This document shows positions 17,265-26,801 of a DNA stretch of 64,000 bases, piece by piece. Every line of letters starts with the position of its first letter. Within the stretch, counting starts at the first letter, position 1. Below the pieces are notes generated by a model that did no database searches, had not been told where the DNA came from, and was given only the letters and a program-made list of their open reading frames with translations. A program made the translations under genes and the position numbers. The stretch spans positions 1,567,150-1,631,149 of the forward strand of contig NZ_DF967965.1 in the NCBI RefSeq assembly GCF_001050195.2. Direction: 5' to 3'. Source of the DNA: Anaerolinea thermolimosa. Its GTDB lineage: Bacteria; Chloroflexota; Anaerolineae; Anaerolineales; Anaerolineaceae.

Positions 17265-18632
17265 ATGGCTAAAAAAATCGCGGAACCGACCCTTCCTCCC
17301 AAAGAACGCGCTTTTCTGGTAGGTGTAGAACTCAGAAATGAACCTTCTCTCCTTTCACTGGAGGATTCATTAACCGAGCTGGCTTTACTTGCGAAGACCG
17401 CAGGGCTTGAAGTGGTCGGTATGACCAGCCAAAAGTTAGATGCTCCTAATCCCAATACTTTTATAGGACCTGGGAAAGTGGAAGAAATCAAAGCCCTGGT
17501 GGAAGAAACGCTCGCTCAGGTAGTTGTTTTTGATAACGAATTATCACCCCGTCACCTCCGTGAACTGGAAGAGCGTTTCGGTGAAAACGTCCGGATTCTG
17601 GATCGCACGGCTCTCATCCTCGATATTTTCGCTCAACATGCCAGCACTCGGGAAGGTATTCTTCAGGTAGAACTGGCTCAATACGAATATCGTTTGCCAC
17701 GTCTCACCCGTGCCTGGACGCACCTGGCCCGGCAAACTGGTGGTGGGGGAGGGCGAACCGGTAGCACGGGTGGAGTTGGCCTGCGTGGTCCAGGTGAAAC
17801 CCAGCTTGAAGTAGACCGCCGGGAAATTCGAAAACGGATTGCCAGCTTGAAAAGCGAGCTGGAGAAAGTACGTGCACATCGAAGCCGATATCGCTCTCAG
17901 CGTCAGCGATCTCAGATTCCAACCGTGGCTCTTGTGGGGTACACCAATGCCGGTAAATCTACCCTGCTCAATCGCCTTGCCAGAGCTGATGTTTTGGTGG
18001 CCGATCAACTCTTCGCAACCCTCGATCCCACTACCCGGCGGGTTGAACTTCCCGGAGGAAATTGGGCTCTTTTTACCGATACAGTTGGGTTTATCCAGAA
18101 ACTCCCAACCCAGTTAGTGGCCGCTTTCCGGGCCACCCTGGAAGAAATTGCCGAAGCCGATTTACTTCTTCACGTCGTGGATATTACTCACCCCAATGCC
18201 TTGCAACAGGCTCAGGCTGTGCACCAGACGCTAACAGAGATTGATGCCAGTCACATTCCCACGATCACTGTGCTCAACAAGGTTGATCAATTCCCTGATC
18301 CTCAGGCAGCAGCGCAAACACTTTATGGTTTACCCGGCCCCATTGTTGCCATCTCTGCATTAACCGGGCAGGGTATCCCGGAACTACTTTCGACGGTTTC
18401 ACGAGAACTCTTCGAAGTGTACATACCTGTCAGAGTCAAATTGCCCTATCAGCAAGGAAACCTGATTTCAATTTTCCATGATCAGGGTAAAGTGTCCCGG
18501 GTAGAACATGTGCGGGGCGGAGTATGGATTGAAGGCAACCTTCCTGTCCGGCTCCTCGCAAGGTTTCAGCCCTTCATCAAAAACACCTCAAACGATGCCA
18601 GTGAAGAAGTTGGAGAAATCATCGAAACATGA
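17265..18632 (+). CDS. hflX: GTPase HflX
   Basis: This 455-residue GTPase splits or rescues stalled 70S ribosomes, notably under heat stress. The HflX-specific N-terminal domain includes NPNTFIGPGKVEEIK and DNELSPRHLRELE. The glycine-rich linker GGGGGRTGSTGG and GPGETQLEVDRR mark the family, and the G domain shows GYTNAGKST (G1), DTVGF (G3) and NKVD (G4). Length is normal. It starts 2 bases after the aminotransferase gene and overlaps the small membrane protein gene by 4 bases, so these form one transcription unit that ends at a strong hairpin terminator. Confidence 0.96.
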   Translation: MAKKIAEPTLPPKERAFLVGVELRNEPSLLSLEDSLTELALLAKTAGLEVVGMTSQKLDAPNPNTFIGPGKVEEIKALVEETLAQVVVFDNELSPRHLRELEERFGENVRILDRTALILDIFAQHASTREGILQVELAQYEYRLPRLTRAWTHLARQTGGGGGRTGSTGGVGLRGPGETQLEVDRREIRKRIASLKSELEKVRAHRSRYRSQRQRSQIPTVALVGYTNAGKSTLLNRLARADVLVADQLFATLDPTTRRVELPGGNWALFTDTVGFIQKLPTQLVAAFRATLEEIAEADLLLHVVDITHPNALQQAQAVHQTLTEIDASHIPTITVLNKVDQFPDPQAAAQTLYGLPGPIVAISALTGQGIPELLSTVSRELFEVYIPVRVKLPYQQGNLISIFHDQGKVSRVEHVRGGVWIEGNLPVRLLARFQPFIKNTSNDASEEVGEIIET

Positions 18633-18838
18633 TTGATCAGTTCAACCGTTTTTTAGACTGGTTCTCAAATTTTTTCGCCCACCGGAAGGGTTTACTCCCC
18701 CTTCTCGGAATAGTTTTTGTTGTGATCAATCTCTTTCTAAAAATTTTCTCCGTTGGCTGGTTCGCTGCTACCGACTTTTTCCTGCATCTGGGTGTGATCC
18801 TGGCAATCCTTGGCTTCATGATCGCCTGGGCTTTATAA
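18629..18838 (+). CDS. Small two-span membrane protein
   Basis: This 69-residue protein has two predicted membrane helices (about residues 20-38, LLPLLGIVFVVINLFLKIF, and 45-67, FLHLGVILAILGFMIAWAL) joined by a short loop. I do not recognise a family. It overlaps hflX by 4 bases (ATGA), which supports real translation, and is followed 2 bases later by a terminator. Confidence 0.75.
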   Translation: MIDQFNRFLDWFSNFFAHRKGLLPLLGIVFVVINLFLKIFSVGWFAATDFFLHLGVILAILGFMIAWAL

Positions 18839-18840
18839 AC

Positions 18841-18871
18841 ATAAAACCGCAGGTCTGTTCTGCGGTTTTAT
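18841..18871. terminator. Bidirectional rho-independent terminator
   Basis: ATAAAACCGCAG (18841-18852) pairs perfectly with CTGCGGTTTTAT (18860-18871) around a 7-base loop. The A and T runs at both feet let it stop transcription from hflX (plus) and from rpmF (minus). Confidence 0.9.
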
Positions 18872-18904
18872 AGAGACGGTTGTGATTAATCCAGCGAATC
18901 CGGC

Positions 18905-19096
18905 TTACTTCTTCGCTTTTTCCACGCTTAAGACCTCACGGCCCTGGTAATGTCCACAGGAAGGGCACACTGTGTGAGGAGGTCGAAGCTCCCCACAGTT
19001 ACTACACTGCACAAGGTTGAGTGGTTTCACTACATCCTGGCTGCGCCGTCGATCACGCCGGCCTTGGGAATGTTTTCTTTTCGGGTGCGGAACCAT
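18905..19096 (-). CDS. rpmF: 50S ribosomal protein L32
   Basis: This 63-residue protein has the basic N-terminal PKRKHSQGRRDRRRSQ of L32, and a zinc knuckle CSNCGELRPPHTVCPSCG (two CxxC pairs), so it is the zinc-binding (C+) paralogue type. The GGAG sequence 7 bases before the ATG supports the start. It stands alone between a consensus promoter and the shared terminator. Confidence 0.95.
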   Translation of the reverse strand: MVPHPKRKHSQGRRDRRRSQDVVKPLNLVQCSNCGELRPPHTVCPSCGHYQGREVLSVEKAKK

Positions 19097-19147
19097 TCCA
19101 GATCTCCATTCTCTTTCAACAAAATGCCTCTCAATTAAAGCCGTGTA

Positions 19148-19176
19148 ATTCTACCCTTTCCAGAAATAACCGTCAA
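19148..19176 (-). promoter_or_regulatory. rpmF promoter
   Basis: On the minus strand TTGACG (19176-19171) and TAGAAT (19153-19148) are 17 bases apart. The start is near 19141, about 45 bases ahead of rpmF. Confidence 0.75.
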
Positions 19177-19384
19177 GGTTTGATTATGTCATTTCTACCA
19201 GTTGGCGATTATCTTTCTCTAAAAAATGGTGGTTGGAGCAAAAAGGGAATTGACTCTCGAATTTGAATTATAGTATCTTCAGGTTATTGACACGTATAAA
19301 TTAATCCGTTCTAAACCAGAATCATCCCTTGACTCGTCCCTGTCATTCGTTCACCTTTCACACGATTATGTTTCAGGATGCAGT

Positions 19385-20038
19385 GTGATGAAACGACCCA
19401 CCCAGGTAGATGTAGCTAAATTAGCCGGTGTTTCCCGGGCAACCGTCTCCCTGGTTGTGAATGGATTGGCCGATGGAAAAGTCTCCATATCCGAAGAGAC
19501 CCGCCTCAGGGTGCTTAAGGCTGTTGAGGAACTGGGATATGAACCTGATGTTCGCGCTCAAACGCTTCGCTCAGGCGACACCCGCACCATTCGAATGATT
19601 GCCATCGACATGTATAACCCCCATCATTGGGAATTTGCGGAGGGAGTTGAACAGGAATCCAGAGAGAACGGCTATAACATTCTGCTTTTCACCCGTTCCC
19701 TCGACCGTCCTTACATCCAAAGAATGATGAAGGACCTCATGGGACGACGGATCGAAGGGCTCATCCTATCAGGCAGGCTCATCGAATCCTCTGAGGACGT
19801 CCGAACCATCTTACCCTAGATTCAACGTCATCGGCTTCCGGTAGTTGAGGTCAACGAGTATCGTCCCGAGTATGACTTGAATTGCCTACTGCAACTAAAA
19901 TATCCTCCAGGCTGGACGAAAAGCCATCCAATGGTGTTGGAACGAATGGCCAATTCCGAAAAGCTTTATCAACAGATTTATATCCCGGATTATTCGGGAT
20001 TCTACCGGTCCAGCACCATCGTAACCTGCTTATTTTAA
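19385..20038 (+). pseudogene. LacI-family regulator, interrupted and shortened
   Basis: The first 144 codons encode a normal LacI-type DNA-binding head (TQVDVAKLAGVSRATVSLVV, hinge to residue 60) and the start of a sugar-binding domain (FAEGVEQESRENGYNILLFT). Then comes a TAG stop at 19817-19819. In the same frame the next codons still read like the family (LPVVEVNEY), then lose similarity and end at TAA 20036-20038. Even with readthrough the chain is only about 217 residues, while LacI proteins have about 330, so a stretch has also been lost. A head without its dimerising ligand core would be expected to be inactive. It stands directly before the GH78 gene, which it probably once controlled. 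Confidence 0.75.
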
Positions 20039-20147
20039 TCTCACACAGAAAGGAGAAATCGCCCCGAAATAAAAACGACCGCCTTCTAACGAAACTTAGA
20101 GGATAATACAACTCTCGTCTCATCATAAAAGTTTAAAAAGGACCATT

Positions 20148-22985
20148 ATGACTACCTCAAATCACAACACATCCTCGGACATCAGAATCACAAGAATTCG
20201 TTTTGAGCATTTACGAGAGGCTTTAGGAATTGGTGTTCCCCGACCACGCCTATCCTGGATGATCCAAACCGATCAACCCGATTGGGAACAATCAGCATAT
20301 GAGATCGTATCCTTCTCATCCTCAGGTGAAATGCTTGAACAATCTGGAAAAATCACCTCACCCAATTCCGTTCTTGTTCCCTGGCCTTTTTCACCGTTAA
20401 CCTCTCGCCAGCGAGTAGGGGTACGGATCCGCGTCTGGGGAAAAGATGGAAAGGTATCGGAGTGGAGTGATCTGGCATGGGTTGAAGCAGGCCTGCTCTC
20501 ACCGGAGGATTGGAAAGCACAATTCATTCGGCCAGAGTGGGACGAAGATGCAACACAACCCCGCCCCGGCCCTCTGATGCGAAAGGAGTTTTCCCTCCCT
20601 GATAAGGTTCGGCAAGCACGCCTTTATATCACCGCTCTGGGTGTATACGAGGCAAGCCTGAATGGAAAGCGTGTTGGTGACCAGGTTATGCCTCCCGGCT
20701 GGACCAGTTATCATCATCGGCTTCGCTATCAGATTTATGATGTGACAGATCTACTCCAGGAAGGTGCCAATGCGATTGGGGTCATGCTTGGAGACGGATG
20801 GTTCCGCGGACGTCTGGGATTCGGTGGTGGCCGGGTGAATATCTATGGTGAACACCTCGCTTTACTTGCCCAACTCGAAGCTGAATTGGAAAATGGTGAA
20901 AAAGTCTGGGTGACCTCGGATGAAACCTGGAAAGCTACCCGTGGGCCGATTCTTTATAACAATATCTACGATGGAGAAATATATGATGCTCGCTTAGAGC
21001 CAGAAGGGTGGAAAGAGCCCGGGTTCAACGATCATGATTGGGGCGGGGTAATTAAGACTGACTGGGATTACCATACCCTTTTTGCCCCATTAGAACCACC
21101 TGTGCGGCGAACCGAGATCCTGAAGCCGAAGAAAATTTTCCTCTCCCCTTCCGGAAAAACCCTGGTAGATTTTGGCCAAAACCTGGTGGGGCGAATAAAC
21201 ATTACCGTTAGAGGAACTGCCGGAACAACCATTACATTACGCCATGCAGAAGTCCTCGAAAACGGAGAACTGGCAACTCGACCATTACGCCACGCCAAAG
21301 CGACAGATCAGTACATTCTAAAGGGAGAAAGCATAGAAACCTGGGAACCAAGGTTTACTTTCCATGGTTTTCGGTATGCCGAGGTCACCGGATGGCCGGG
21401 CGAACTCAAACCCGAAGATTTACATGCAGTGGTTTGTTATTCCGATATGGAACGTACCGGGTGGTTCGAATGCTCTGACCCACTAATTAATCGGCTACAC
21501 GAAAATGTGATCTGGAGCATGCGCGGGAATTTCTTCTACATCCCTACAGATTGTCCGCAGAGAGATGAACGTCTGGGTTGGACGGGCGACATTCAGGTAT
21601 TTTCACCCACTGCCTCTTTCCTTTACGATTCAGCTGGTTTTCTTACTTCCTGGCTTGCAGACCTGGCTGCAGAGCAAAAAGAAACTGGCGTCGTTCCCTT
21701 CGTTGTTCCTACCATTATGGAACATCCCACCCCACCGGCTGCAGCCTGGGGAGACGCAGCCGTGTTCATTCCCTGGGTCCTCTATCAGCGATTTGGTGAT
21801 GAAAAAATCCTCTCTGATCAGTTTGAGAGTATGCGGGCCTGGGTTGATCTCATCGAAAAAATTGCCGGGGAGTCCCGCTTGTGGGATAAAGGCTTCCAAT
21901 TTGGAGATTGGCTCGATCCCGCTGCTCCACCGGATAGACCTGGCGACGCCCGCACCCCTGGCTTTATCGTGGCAACCGCTTATTTTGCACGTTCTTCAGA
22001 AATTGTCGGCCAGACCGCAAAAGTTCTTGGACTCATTGAGGAAGAAAAATATTATTTGAACTTAGCCGACGAAATCCGCAAAGCCTTCAATTGGGAATAT
22101 GTTACTCCGTCAGGCAGGGTGTTGAGTGACTCGGCCACCGCATATGCATTGGCCTTACAGTTCGCCCTGTTACCCGAAGAAGCCCAGCGTCGCCGGGCTG
22201 GAGCCCGTCTTACCGAACTCGTTCGATCCAGTGGTTATCGGATCAGCACGGGATTTGTAGGTACTCCGCTCATCTGTGATGCCCTGTGCACCTACGGAGA
22301 TCCGGAAGCAGCTTTCCGGTTAATCACCCAACGCGAATGTCCTTCCTGGTTGTACCCGGTTACCATGGGTGCAACAACCATTTGGGAGCGATGGGACAGC
22401 ATGTTACCCGATGGTAGAGTAAATCCGGGAGAAATGACTTCCTTCAATCATTATGCCCTTGGAGCCGTCGCTGACCGGCTTCACCGTACTGTGGCCGGCC
22501 TGGCTCCAGCCGAACCAGGTTACCGCCGCATTGAAGTTCATCCCATTCTGGGAAGCCCTCTGAAACATGCTTCTGCTCGCCACCTTACCCCTTACGGAAT
22601 GGCCAGCACCTCATGGATTCTGGAGGGAGAGACTCTCACGGTTGAGGTTGAAGTCCCACCAAACACTCGCGCACGTGTCATTTTGCCCGGGAAAGAAGAA
22701 GCCCCCCTGGAGGTCGGCTCTGGGAAACACACATGGAAGTATCCTTTTACTCCCAAAAAACACCCCCGTAAGCCCATCTCACTTGATAGCACAGTGGGAG
22801 AGTTAATTGATGACCCTGAGGCATTCTCATTGGCTCTGCAAGTTTTACGAAGCTATGGCACAGAGCTGGCAGATCATCTCCTGAGCCGTGAAGATATCAA
22901 ATTATGCGACGCCGTTGGGTTCATGCCGCAGGCAAAATCCATCCTCGAAGATTTGCAGAAGGTTTTTGCTTCGTTGAATCGGTAA
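20148..22985 (+). CDS. Alpha-L-rhamnosidase, GH78
   Basis: This 945-residue enzyme should remove alpha-L-rhamnose from plant or microbial glycans or glycosides. It has the N-terminal beta-sandwich domains of the family (residues about 10-330, including ARLYITALGVYEASLNGKRV), and an (alpha/alpha)6 catalytic barrel (about 430-780) with the conserved DCPQRDERLGWTGD motif holding catalytic acids. A C-terminal sandwich follows. The last 75 residues (from about 870: ISLDSTVGELIDDPEAF) are an extra helical tail not usual for GH78. No signal peptide is seen, so it probably acts in the cytoplasm on imported oligosaccharides. AAGGA precedes the ATG. Confidence 0.93.
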   Translation: MTTSNHNTSSDIRITRIRFEHLREALGIGVPRPRLSWMIQTDQPDWEQSAYEIVSFSSSGEMLEQSGKITSPNSVLVPWPFSPLTSRQRVGVRIRVWGKDGKVSEWSDLAWVEAGLLSPEDWKAQFIRPEWDEDATQPRPGPLMRKEFSLPDKVRQARLYITALGVYEASLNGKRVGDQVMPPGWTSYHHRLRYQIYDVTDLLQEGANAIGVMLGDGWFRGRLGFGGGRVNIYGEHLALLAQLEAELENGEKVWVTSDETWKATRGPILYNNIYDGEIYDARLEPEGWKEPGFNDHDWGGVIKTDWDYHTLFAPLEPPVRRTEILKPKKIFLSPSGKTLVDFGQNLVGRINITVRGTAGTTITLRHAEVLENGELATRPLRHAKATDQYILKGESIETWEPRFTFHGFRYAEVTGWPGELKPEDLHAVVCYSDMERTGWFECSDPLINRLHENVIWSMRGNFFYIPTDCPQRDERLGWTGDIQVFSPTASFLYDSAGFLTSWLADLAAEQKETGVVPFVVPTIMEHPTPPAAAWGDAAVFIPWVLYQRFGDEKILSDQFESMRAWVDLIEKIAGESRLWDKGFQFGDWLDPAAPPDRPGDARTPGFIVATAYFARSSEIVGQTAKVLGLIEEEKYYLNLADEIRKAFNWEYVTPSGRVLSDSATAYALALQFALLPEEAQRRRAGARLTELVRSSGYRISTGFVGTPLICDALCTYGDPEAAFRLITQRECPSWLYPVTMGATTIWERWDSMLPDGRVNPGEMTSFNHYALGAVADRLHRTVAGLAPAEPGYRRIEVHPILGSPLKHASARHLTPYGMASTSWILEGETLTVEVEVPPNTRARVILPGKEEAPLEVGSGKHTWKYPFTPKKHPRKPISLDSTVGELIDDPEAFSLALQVLRSYGTELADHLLSREDIKLCDAVGFMPQAKSILEDLQKVFASLNR

Positions 22986-23007
22986 AATCTCACCCCTTTC
23001 TTAGACC

Positions 23008-23049
23008 TCATAGAGCTGGTTGGGAATCAACTTCCCACCAGCTCTATGA
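23008..23049 (+). other. Strong intergenic hairpin between GH78 and GH106-like genes
   Basis: TCATAGAGCTGG (23008-23019) pairs with CCAGCTCTATGA (23038-23049). After one bulged T, TGGGAA (23021-23026) pairs with TTCCCA (23032-23037) around a 5-base loop. No U run follows, so it is more likely an mRNA-stability or processing element than a terminator. Confidence 0.7.
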
Positions 23050-23100
23050 TCAACTTGAAATGGCCCTTAACTTTACCCCTTTTTTCTGGGAGGCACATCC

Positions 23101-25770
23101 ATGAAAACCCGCCTGGACGAAGTGCTAGAAGGCTGTGAAGCCAATTACCTTCTCCCCTTTATCTGGCAGCGTGGAGAAGGTGAAGCCGTCATTCGGGAAG
23201 AAATGGAACGCATTCATCAGGCAGGTATTGGCGCAGTGTGTGTAGAAGCCAGGCCTCATCCCGACTTTTTAGGCAAACGCTGGTGGCATGATTTTGACGT
23301 TATTTTGGAAGAAGCCCGGAAACGACACATGCGGGTCTGGGTGCTGGATGATGATCATTTTCCAACCGGACACGCTGCCGGGATAGTGGTAAACGCGCAG
23401 CCATCGCAGAAACGCCTCTTTTTATACGAACACCATCTGGATGTTCTTGGCCCGCAACGGCATTCTTCTTTCCTGGTGAAACCGTTTTTAATGGAGTTAT
23501 TCCAACCTCCCGGCGCTCCCCCTGAGACGAATCTCCTTGCAGTAATCGCTGTACGCAGGGATGTAGAAACCGGTCTGCTCACCGGTCCTTTTGTTGAAAT
23601 TACCTCAAACATTCAGGAGGATATTCTATACTGGGATATTCCTGAAGGGTACTGGCGAATCTTCTTTCTTTTCACTTCCCCAACCGGAGGAAGTGAACCT
23701 CATAAAGACTATATCAACCCCCTGGTTCCCGAATCGGTGAAAATTTTAATTGATACAGTCTATGAACCATTTTATCAGCGTTACGCTGGTGATTTCGGAG
23801 GTACTTTTGCAGGGTTCTTTTCCGATGAGCCGGGTTTCTACAATGATCGGGATACTTTCGACTACCAGTCAAAACCCGGGAAAAAAGGTATCGCTTTACC
23901 CTGGAGAAGCGATTTACTTACCCTTTTAGAAGCAGAAGCAGGCTGCGATTTTAAATCCTATCTTCCTCTTTTATGGTTTGATGGTGGAGAACAAACTGGA
24001 GCCATCCGCTTTTCCTATATGAATCTGGTCAGCAAATTATACGCTGAACATTTTACCCGGCAAATCGGAGAGTGGTGTCGCAATCATGGCGTGGAATATA
24101 TCGGTCATGTACTCGAAGATAATGGCTCTCATGCCCACCTGGGATGCGGACCCGGTCATTATTTCCGCGCCTTATGGGGACAGGACATGGCAGGGTTGGA
24201 TGTTGTTCTGTGGCAGTTACTTCCAGGATTTGACCATGGCATCTTCAACAGTGTGGCTGGAGAGGCCGACGGTGAATTTTATCATTATGGTTTAGCCAAA
24301 ATGGGATCATCTCTGGGCCATATTGACCCCAAAAAACAAGGGCGTACGATGTGCGAACTGTTCGGGGCTTACGGTTGGCGTGAAGGTCTCAAGTTGATGA
24401 AATGGATGGCTGATCATTTACTGGTAAGAGGAGTGAACTATTTTGTACCGCATGCTTTTTCTCAGGCAAACTTTCCCGACCCAGATTGCCCGCCTCATTT
24501 TTATGCTCGCGGTATGAATCCTCAATATCGGTATCTTCACCTTCTTTCTCATTACATCAACCGCGTCAGTCATCTCCTTTCAGGAGGCGTGCACATTGCT
24601 CCGGTAGCAGTTCTTTATCACGCTGAAGCAGAATGGGCAGGTACTGCCATGCCATTCCAGACGCCAGTCAGACTCCTGATGCAACATCAAATCGACTGTG
24701 ACGTCATACCCGGCGATATTCTTCTTCATGGCGCTGAGGTCGTTCAGGGAAATTTGAAGATCCATCAAGAAGCGTATCAGGTTTTAATAATTCCCCAATG
24801 CTCATCCTTACCTGAACACCTCATCCACCGAATAATTGAACTGGCTGATTCAGGATTAAAGGTGATTTTCATAGACAACCCACCGGGATTATCCCTGCAG
24901 GGAACCCGGGCAAACCCAATCTCTTTAGGATTCGCAGGCCATGCTCATCTACTCACCACCTCTCTTGACCAGCTTATCTCAACAGTCCGTCCATTAATTT
25001 CACAGGACATTCTGGCAGGTGAAGAGCAACCTTATCTTCGCTATTATCATGTCCGGCATAATGCGAGCCATGTATACTTTCTGACCAACGAACATCCAGG
25101 GATTCCCATAAAAACCTGCCTCAAAATCCGGAATAGAGGCCCGGCTTTATTTTACGATGCCTTTACAAACCAGATTCATCCCCTTGCTTACGAAGAAATT
25201 GATGACACAATGGAATTCCCACTGGATCTTCCTCCGTATAATGGAGTTGTGATCGTCACTGGAGACCTTTGTAAGCCTTATCATGAACACCTTGGCCAGC
25301 CGACCAGCCTTGCTGAAGCCGGGGGGCTGCAAGAAATTCCAATACCCGGCCCCTGGAAAATAAGTATTGCCACTGCAAAAGAATACCCGAATTTTCGACG
25401 GTATCAAGATGCCTGTGAGCTCATGGATTTGAGCTGTCCTGCAGCCTTACCGACTTTTTCCGGCACGATACGATACGAAACGACCTTTGAAATTGAGCCA
25501 TTCCATTTACCTGCAGAGCTGGATTTTGGCGAAGCGTTTGAAACTGTAGAGGTATGGCTCAACGGTCAACACATTGGAACACGCATTTGCCCGCCCTACC
25601 GCTGGAACGTGACCGGCCTGATCCATTCGGGAGATAATCATTTACGTGTCGATGTAACCAACACCCTCGTCAAAGAACAGCGAGATTTTTTTTCGTGTTT
25701 CACGTACCAGGAACCCAGCGGTTTACTCGGGCCGGTCAGACTTTTGGTTAGAACACCGGCAGAAAAATAA
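23101..25770 (+). CDS. GH106-like alpha-L-rhamnosidase
   Basis: This 889-residue protein opens with the barrel segment typical of GH106 and its relatives: EEMERIHQAGIGAVCVEAR, WHDFDVILEEARKRHMRVW, then VLDDDHFPTGHAAG. An FFSDEPGFYND motif carries likely catalytic or calcium-binding acids. A jelly-roll module closes the chain (about residues 740-885, with FGEAFETVEVWLNGQHIG). No signal peptide is visible. GH106 enzymes cleave alpha-L-rhamnosides, which fits its place 115 bases behind GH78. The family resemblance is good but the linkage it cuts cannot be read here. Confidence 0.8.
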   Translation: MKTRLDEVLEGCEANYLLPFIWQRGEGEAVIREEMERIHQAGIGAVCVEARPHPDFLGKRWWHDFDVILEEARKRHMRVWVLDDDHFPTGHAAGIVVNAQPSQKRLFLYEHHLDVLGPQRHSSFLVKPFLMELFQPPGAPPETNLLAVIAVRRDVETGLLTGPFVEITSNIQEDILYWDIPEGYWRIFFLFTSPTGGSEPHKDYINPLVPESVKILIDTVYEPFYQRYAGDFGGTFAGFFSDEPGFYNDRDTFDYQSKPGKKGIALPWRSDLLTLLEAEAGCDFKSYLPLLWFDGGEQTGAIRFSYMNLVSKLYAEHFTRQIGEWCRNHGVEYIGHVLEDNGSHAHLGCGPGHYFRALWGQDMAGLDVVLWQLLPGFDHGIFNSVAGEADGEFYHYGLAKMGSSLGHIDPKKQGRTMCELFGAYGWREGLKLMKWMADHLLVRGVNYFVPHAFSQANFPDPDCPPHFYARGMNPQYRYLHLLSHYINRVSHLLSGGVHIAPVAVLYHAEAEWAGTAMPFQTPVRLLMQHQIDCDVIPGDILLHGAEVVQGNLKIHQEAYQVLIIPQCSSLPEHLIHRIIELADSGLKVIFIDNPPGLSLQGTRANPISLGFAGHAHLLTTSLDQLISTVRPLISQDILAGEEQPYLRYYHVRHNASHVYFLTNEHPGIPIKTCLKIRNRGPALFYDAFTNQIHPLAYEEIDDTMEFPLDLPPYNGVVIVTGDLCKPYHEHLGQPTSLAEAGGLQEIPIPGPWKISIATAKEYPNFRRYQDACELMDLSCPAALPTFSGTIRYETTFEIEPFHLPAELDFGEAFETVEVWLNGQHIGTRICPPYRWNVTGLIHSGDNHLRVDVTNTLVKEQRDFFSCFTYQEPSGLLGPVRLLVRTPAEK

Positions 25771-25804
25771 TTATCCTGGGGTTGTATTTATTAATGGCTT
25801 ATGA

Positions 25805-26776
25805 TCATTGCGGAGTTGTCCCCGATGGGAGTATTTGCCTGGCAGTAACTCGTTGCTCAGACCATCGTAAAAATATTACTCCTCCCAGAATAAGGATCGA
25901 ACCCGCAAGTTGAGTTGAGGTGAGCCGTTCACCCAAAAACAGGTAAGCCTGAACAGCGGTCAAAGCGGGTTCAAGCGTGGCAATTAAGTTCGCCACACTT
26001 GCAGGAAGATATCCCAGGCTCACAGTATAGAGACCGTATCCTCCGATGGTAGGACCAAATGCTAACAAAATAAGAAATCCCCAACCGACCAGAGAATTTT
26101 CCAACCAGAAAAGATGACGTATTCCTGAATACCCGGGGATTTCAACCATATTGAACAGGAGTAAAAAACCTGCAGCTGTTCCAAAAGTATAGGTTAATGT
26201 GGTCAATGAAGGAATTCCCCGACGAGATGCCTGCCGTCCAAAAAGGCTGTAGATAGCAAAGGCCATCCCAGAAATCAGACCGGTCACAATTCCCAGCGGG
26301 TTAAGAGCCCAAGCCGATACACTCGCTGCGCCTGAAACAAGAATACATCCTGTAAGGCTGAACCCCACTGCCAGAATTTTAGCTCCACCCAGGTTCTCGT
26401 TGAGGAAACGCCACCCCAGAACCGCAGTAAAAGCCGCCGATGAATAGGCCAGTACAGTAGACACTGCCGCCCCATTATAATAAACCGACAATGTCCAGGT
26501 AAAATTAAATACAGCCAGTACCAGGCCGTATATCAATAAGTAAAGAAATGTAGATCTGGTTGTAAATAAAAGAGAACGCCTGAAAAACCCTAAAATCAGA
26601 ACCAGGATCAGAAAAACAAAGAAGTCTCGCCAGAACGCCAGAATTATGGGTGGCAAATGCCATTGATTGGTTAAATGACGAATAAGAATGGCTGTCGTTG
26701 ACCAGATGAAGGTTCCAACAAGGGCAATCACATACCCTTTGGTTTGATTCCGTGTCATCGTCGTTGTTGTGTCCAT
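25805..26776 (-). CDS. EamA/DMT-family transporter
   Basis: This 323-residue membrane protein has about ten predicted helices arranged as two EamA repeats (residues about 12-150 and 160-305; GTFIWSTTAILIRHL and ATLEPALTAVQAYLFLGE are the repeat hallmarks). Proteins of the drug/metabolite superfamily export or import small metabolites; RhaT, the rhamnose/proton symporter, is a distant relative, but this protein looks like a generic EamA member. It lies in the sugar region, convergent with the GH106-like gene, and just behind the GH42 gene. Confidence 0.88.
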   Translation of the reverse strand: MDTTTTMTRNQTKGYVIALVGTFIWSTTAILIRHLTNQWHLPPIILAFWRDFFVFLILVLILGFFRRSLLFTTRSTFLYLLIYGLVLAVFNFTWTLSVYYNGAAVSTVLAYSSAAFTAVLGWRFLNENLGGAKILAVGFSLTGCILVSGAASVSAWALNPLGIVTGLISGMAFAIYSLFGRQASRRGIPSLTTLTYTFGTAAGFLLLFNMVEIPGYSGIRHLFWLENSLVGWGFLILLAFGPTIGGYGLYTVSLGYLPASVANLIATLEPALTAVQAYLFLGERLTSTQLAGSILILGGVIFLRWSEQRVTARQILPSGTTPQ

Positions 26777-26801
26777 GGAGTTATAGGTAAGTGTGAATTT
26801 T

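Noticed and set aside
17544-18008. A 154-codon frame opposite hflX
   Set aside because: It covers the G domain of HflX on the other strand; no support as a gene.
19287-19316. TTGACA ahead of the LacI remnant as its promoter
   Set aside because: No acceptable -10 box at 16-18 bases follows.
21565-22059. A 164-codon frame within GH78
   Set aside because: It overlaps the catalytic barrel of GH78 in another frame and looks like a shadow.
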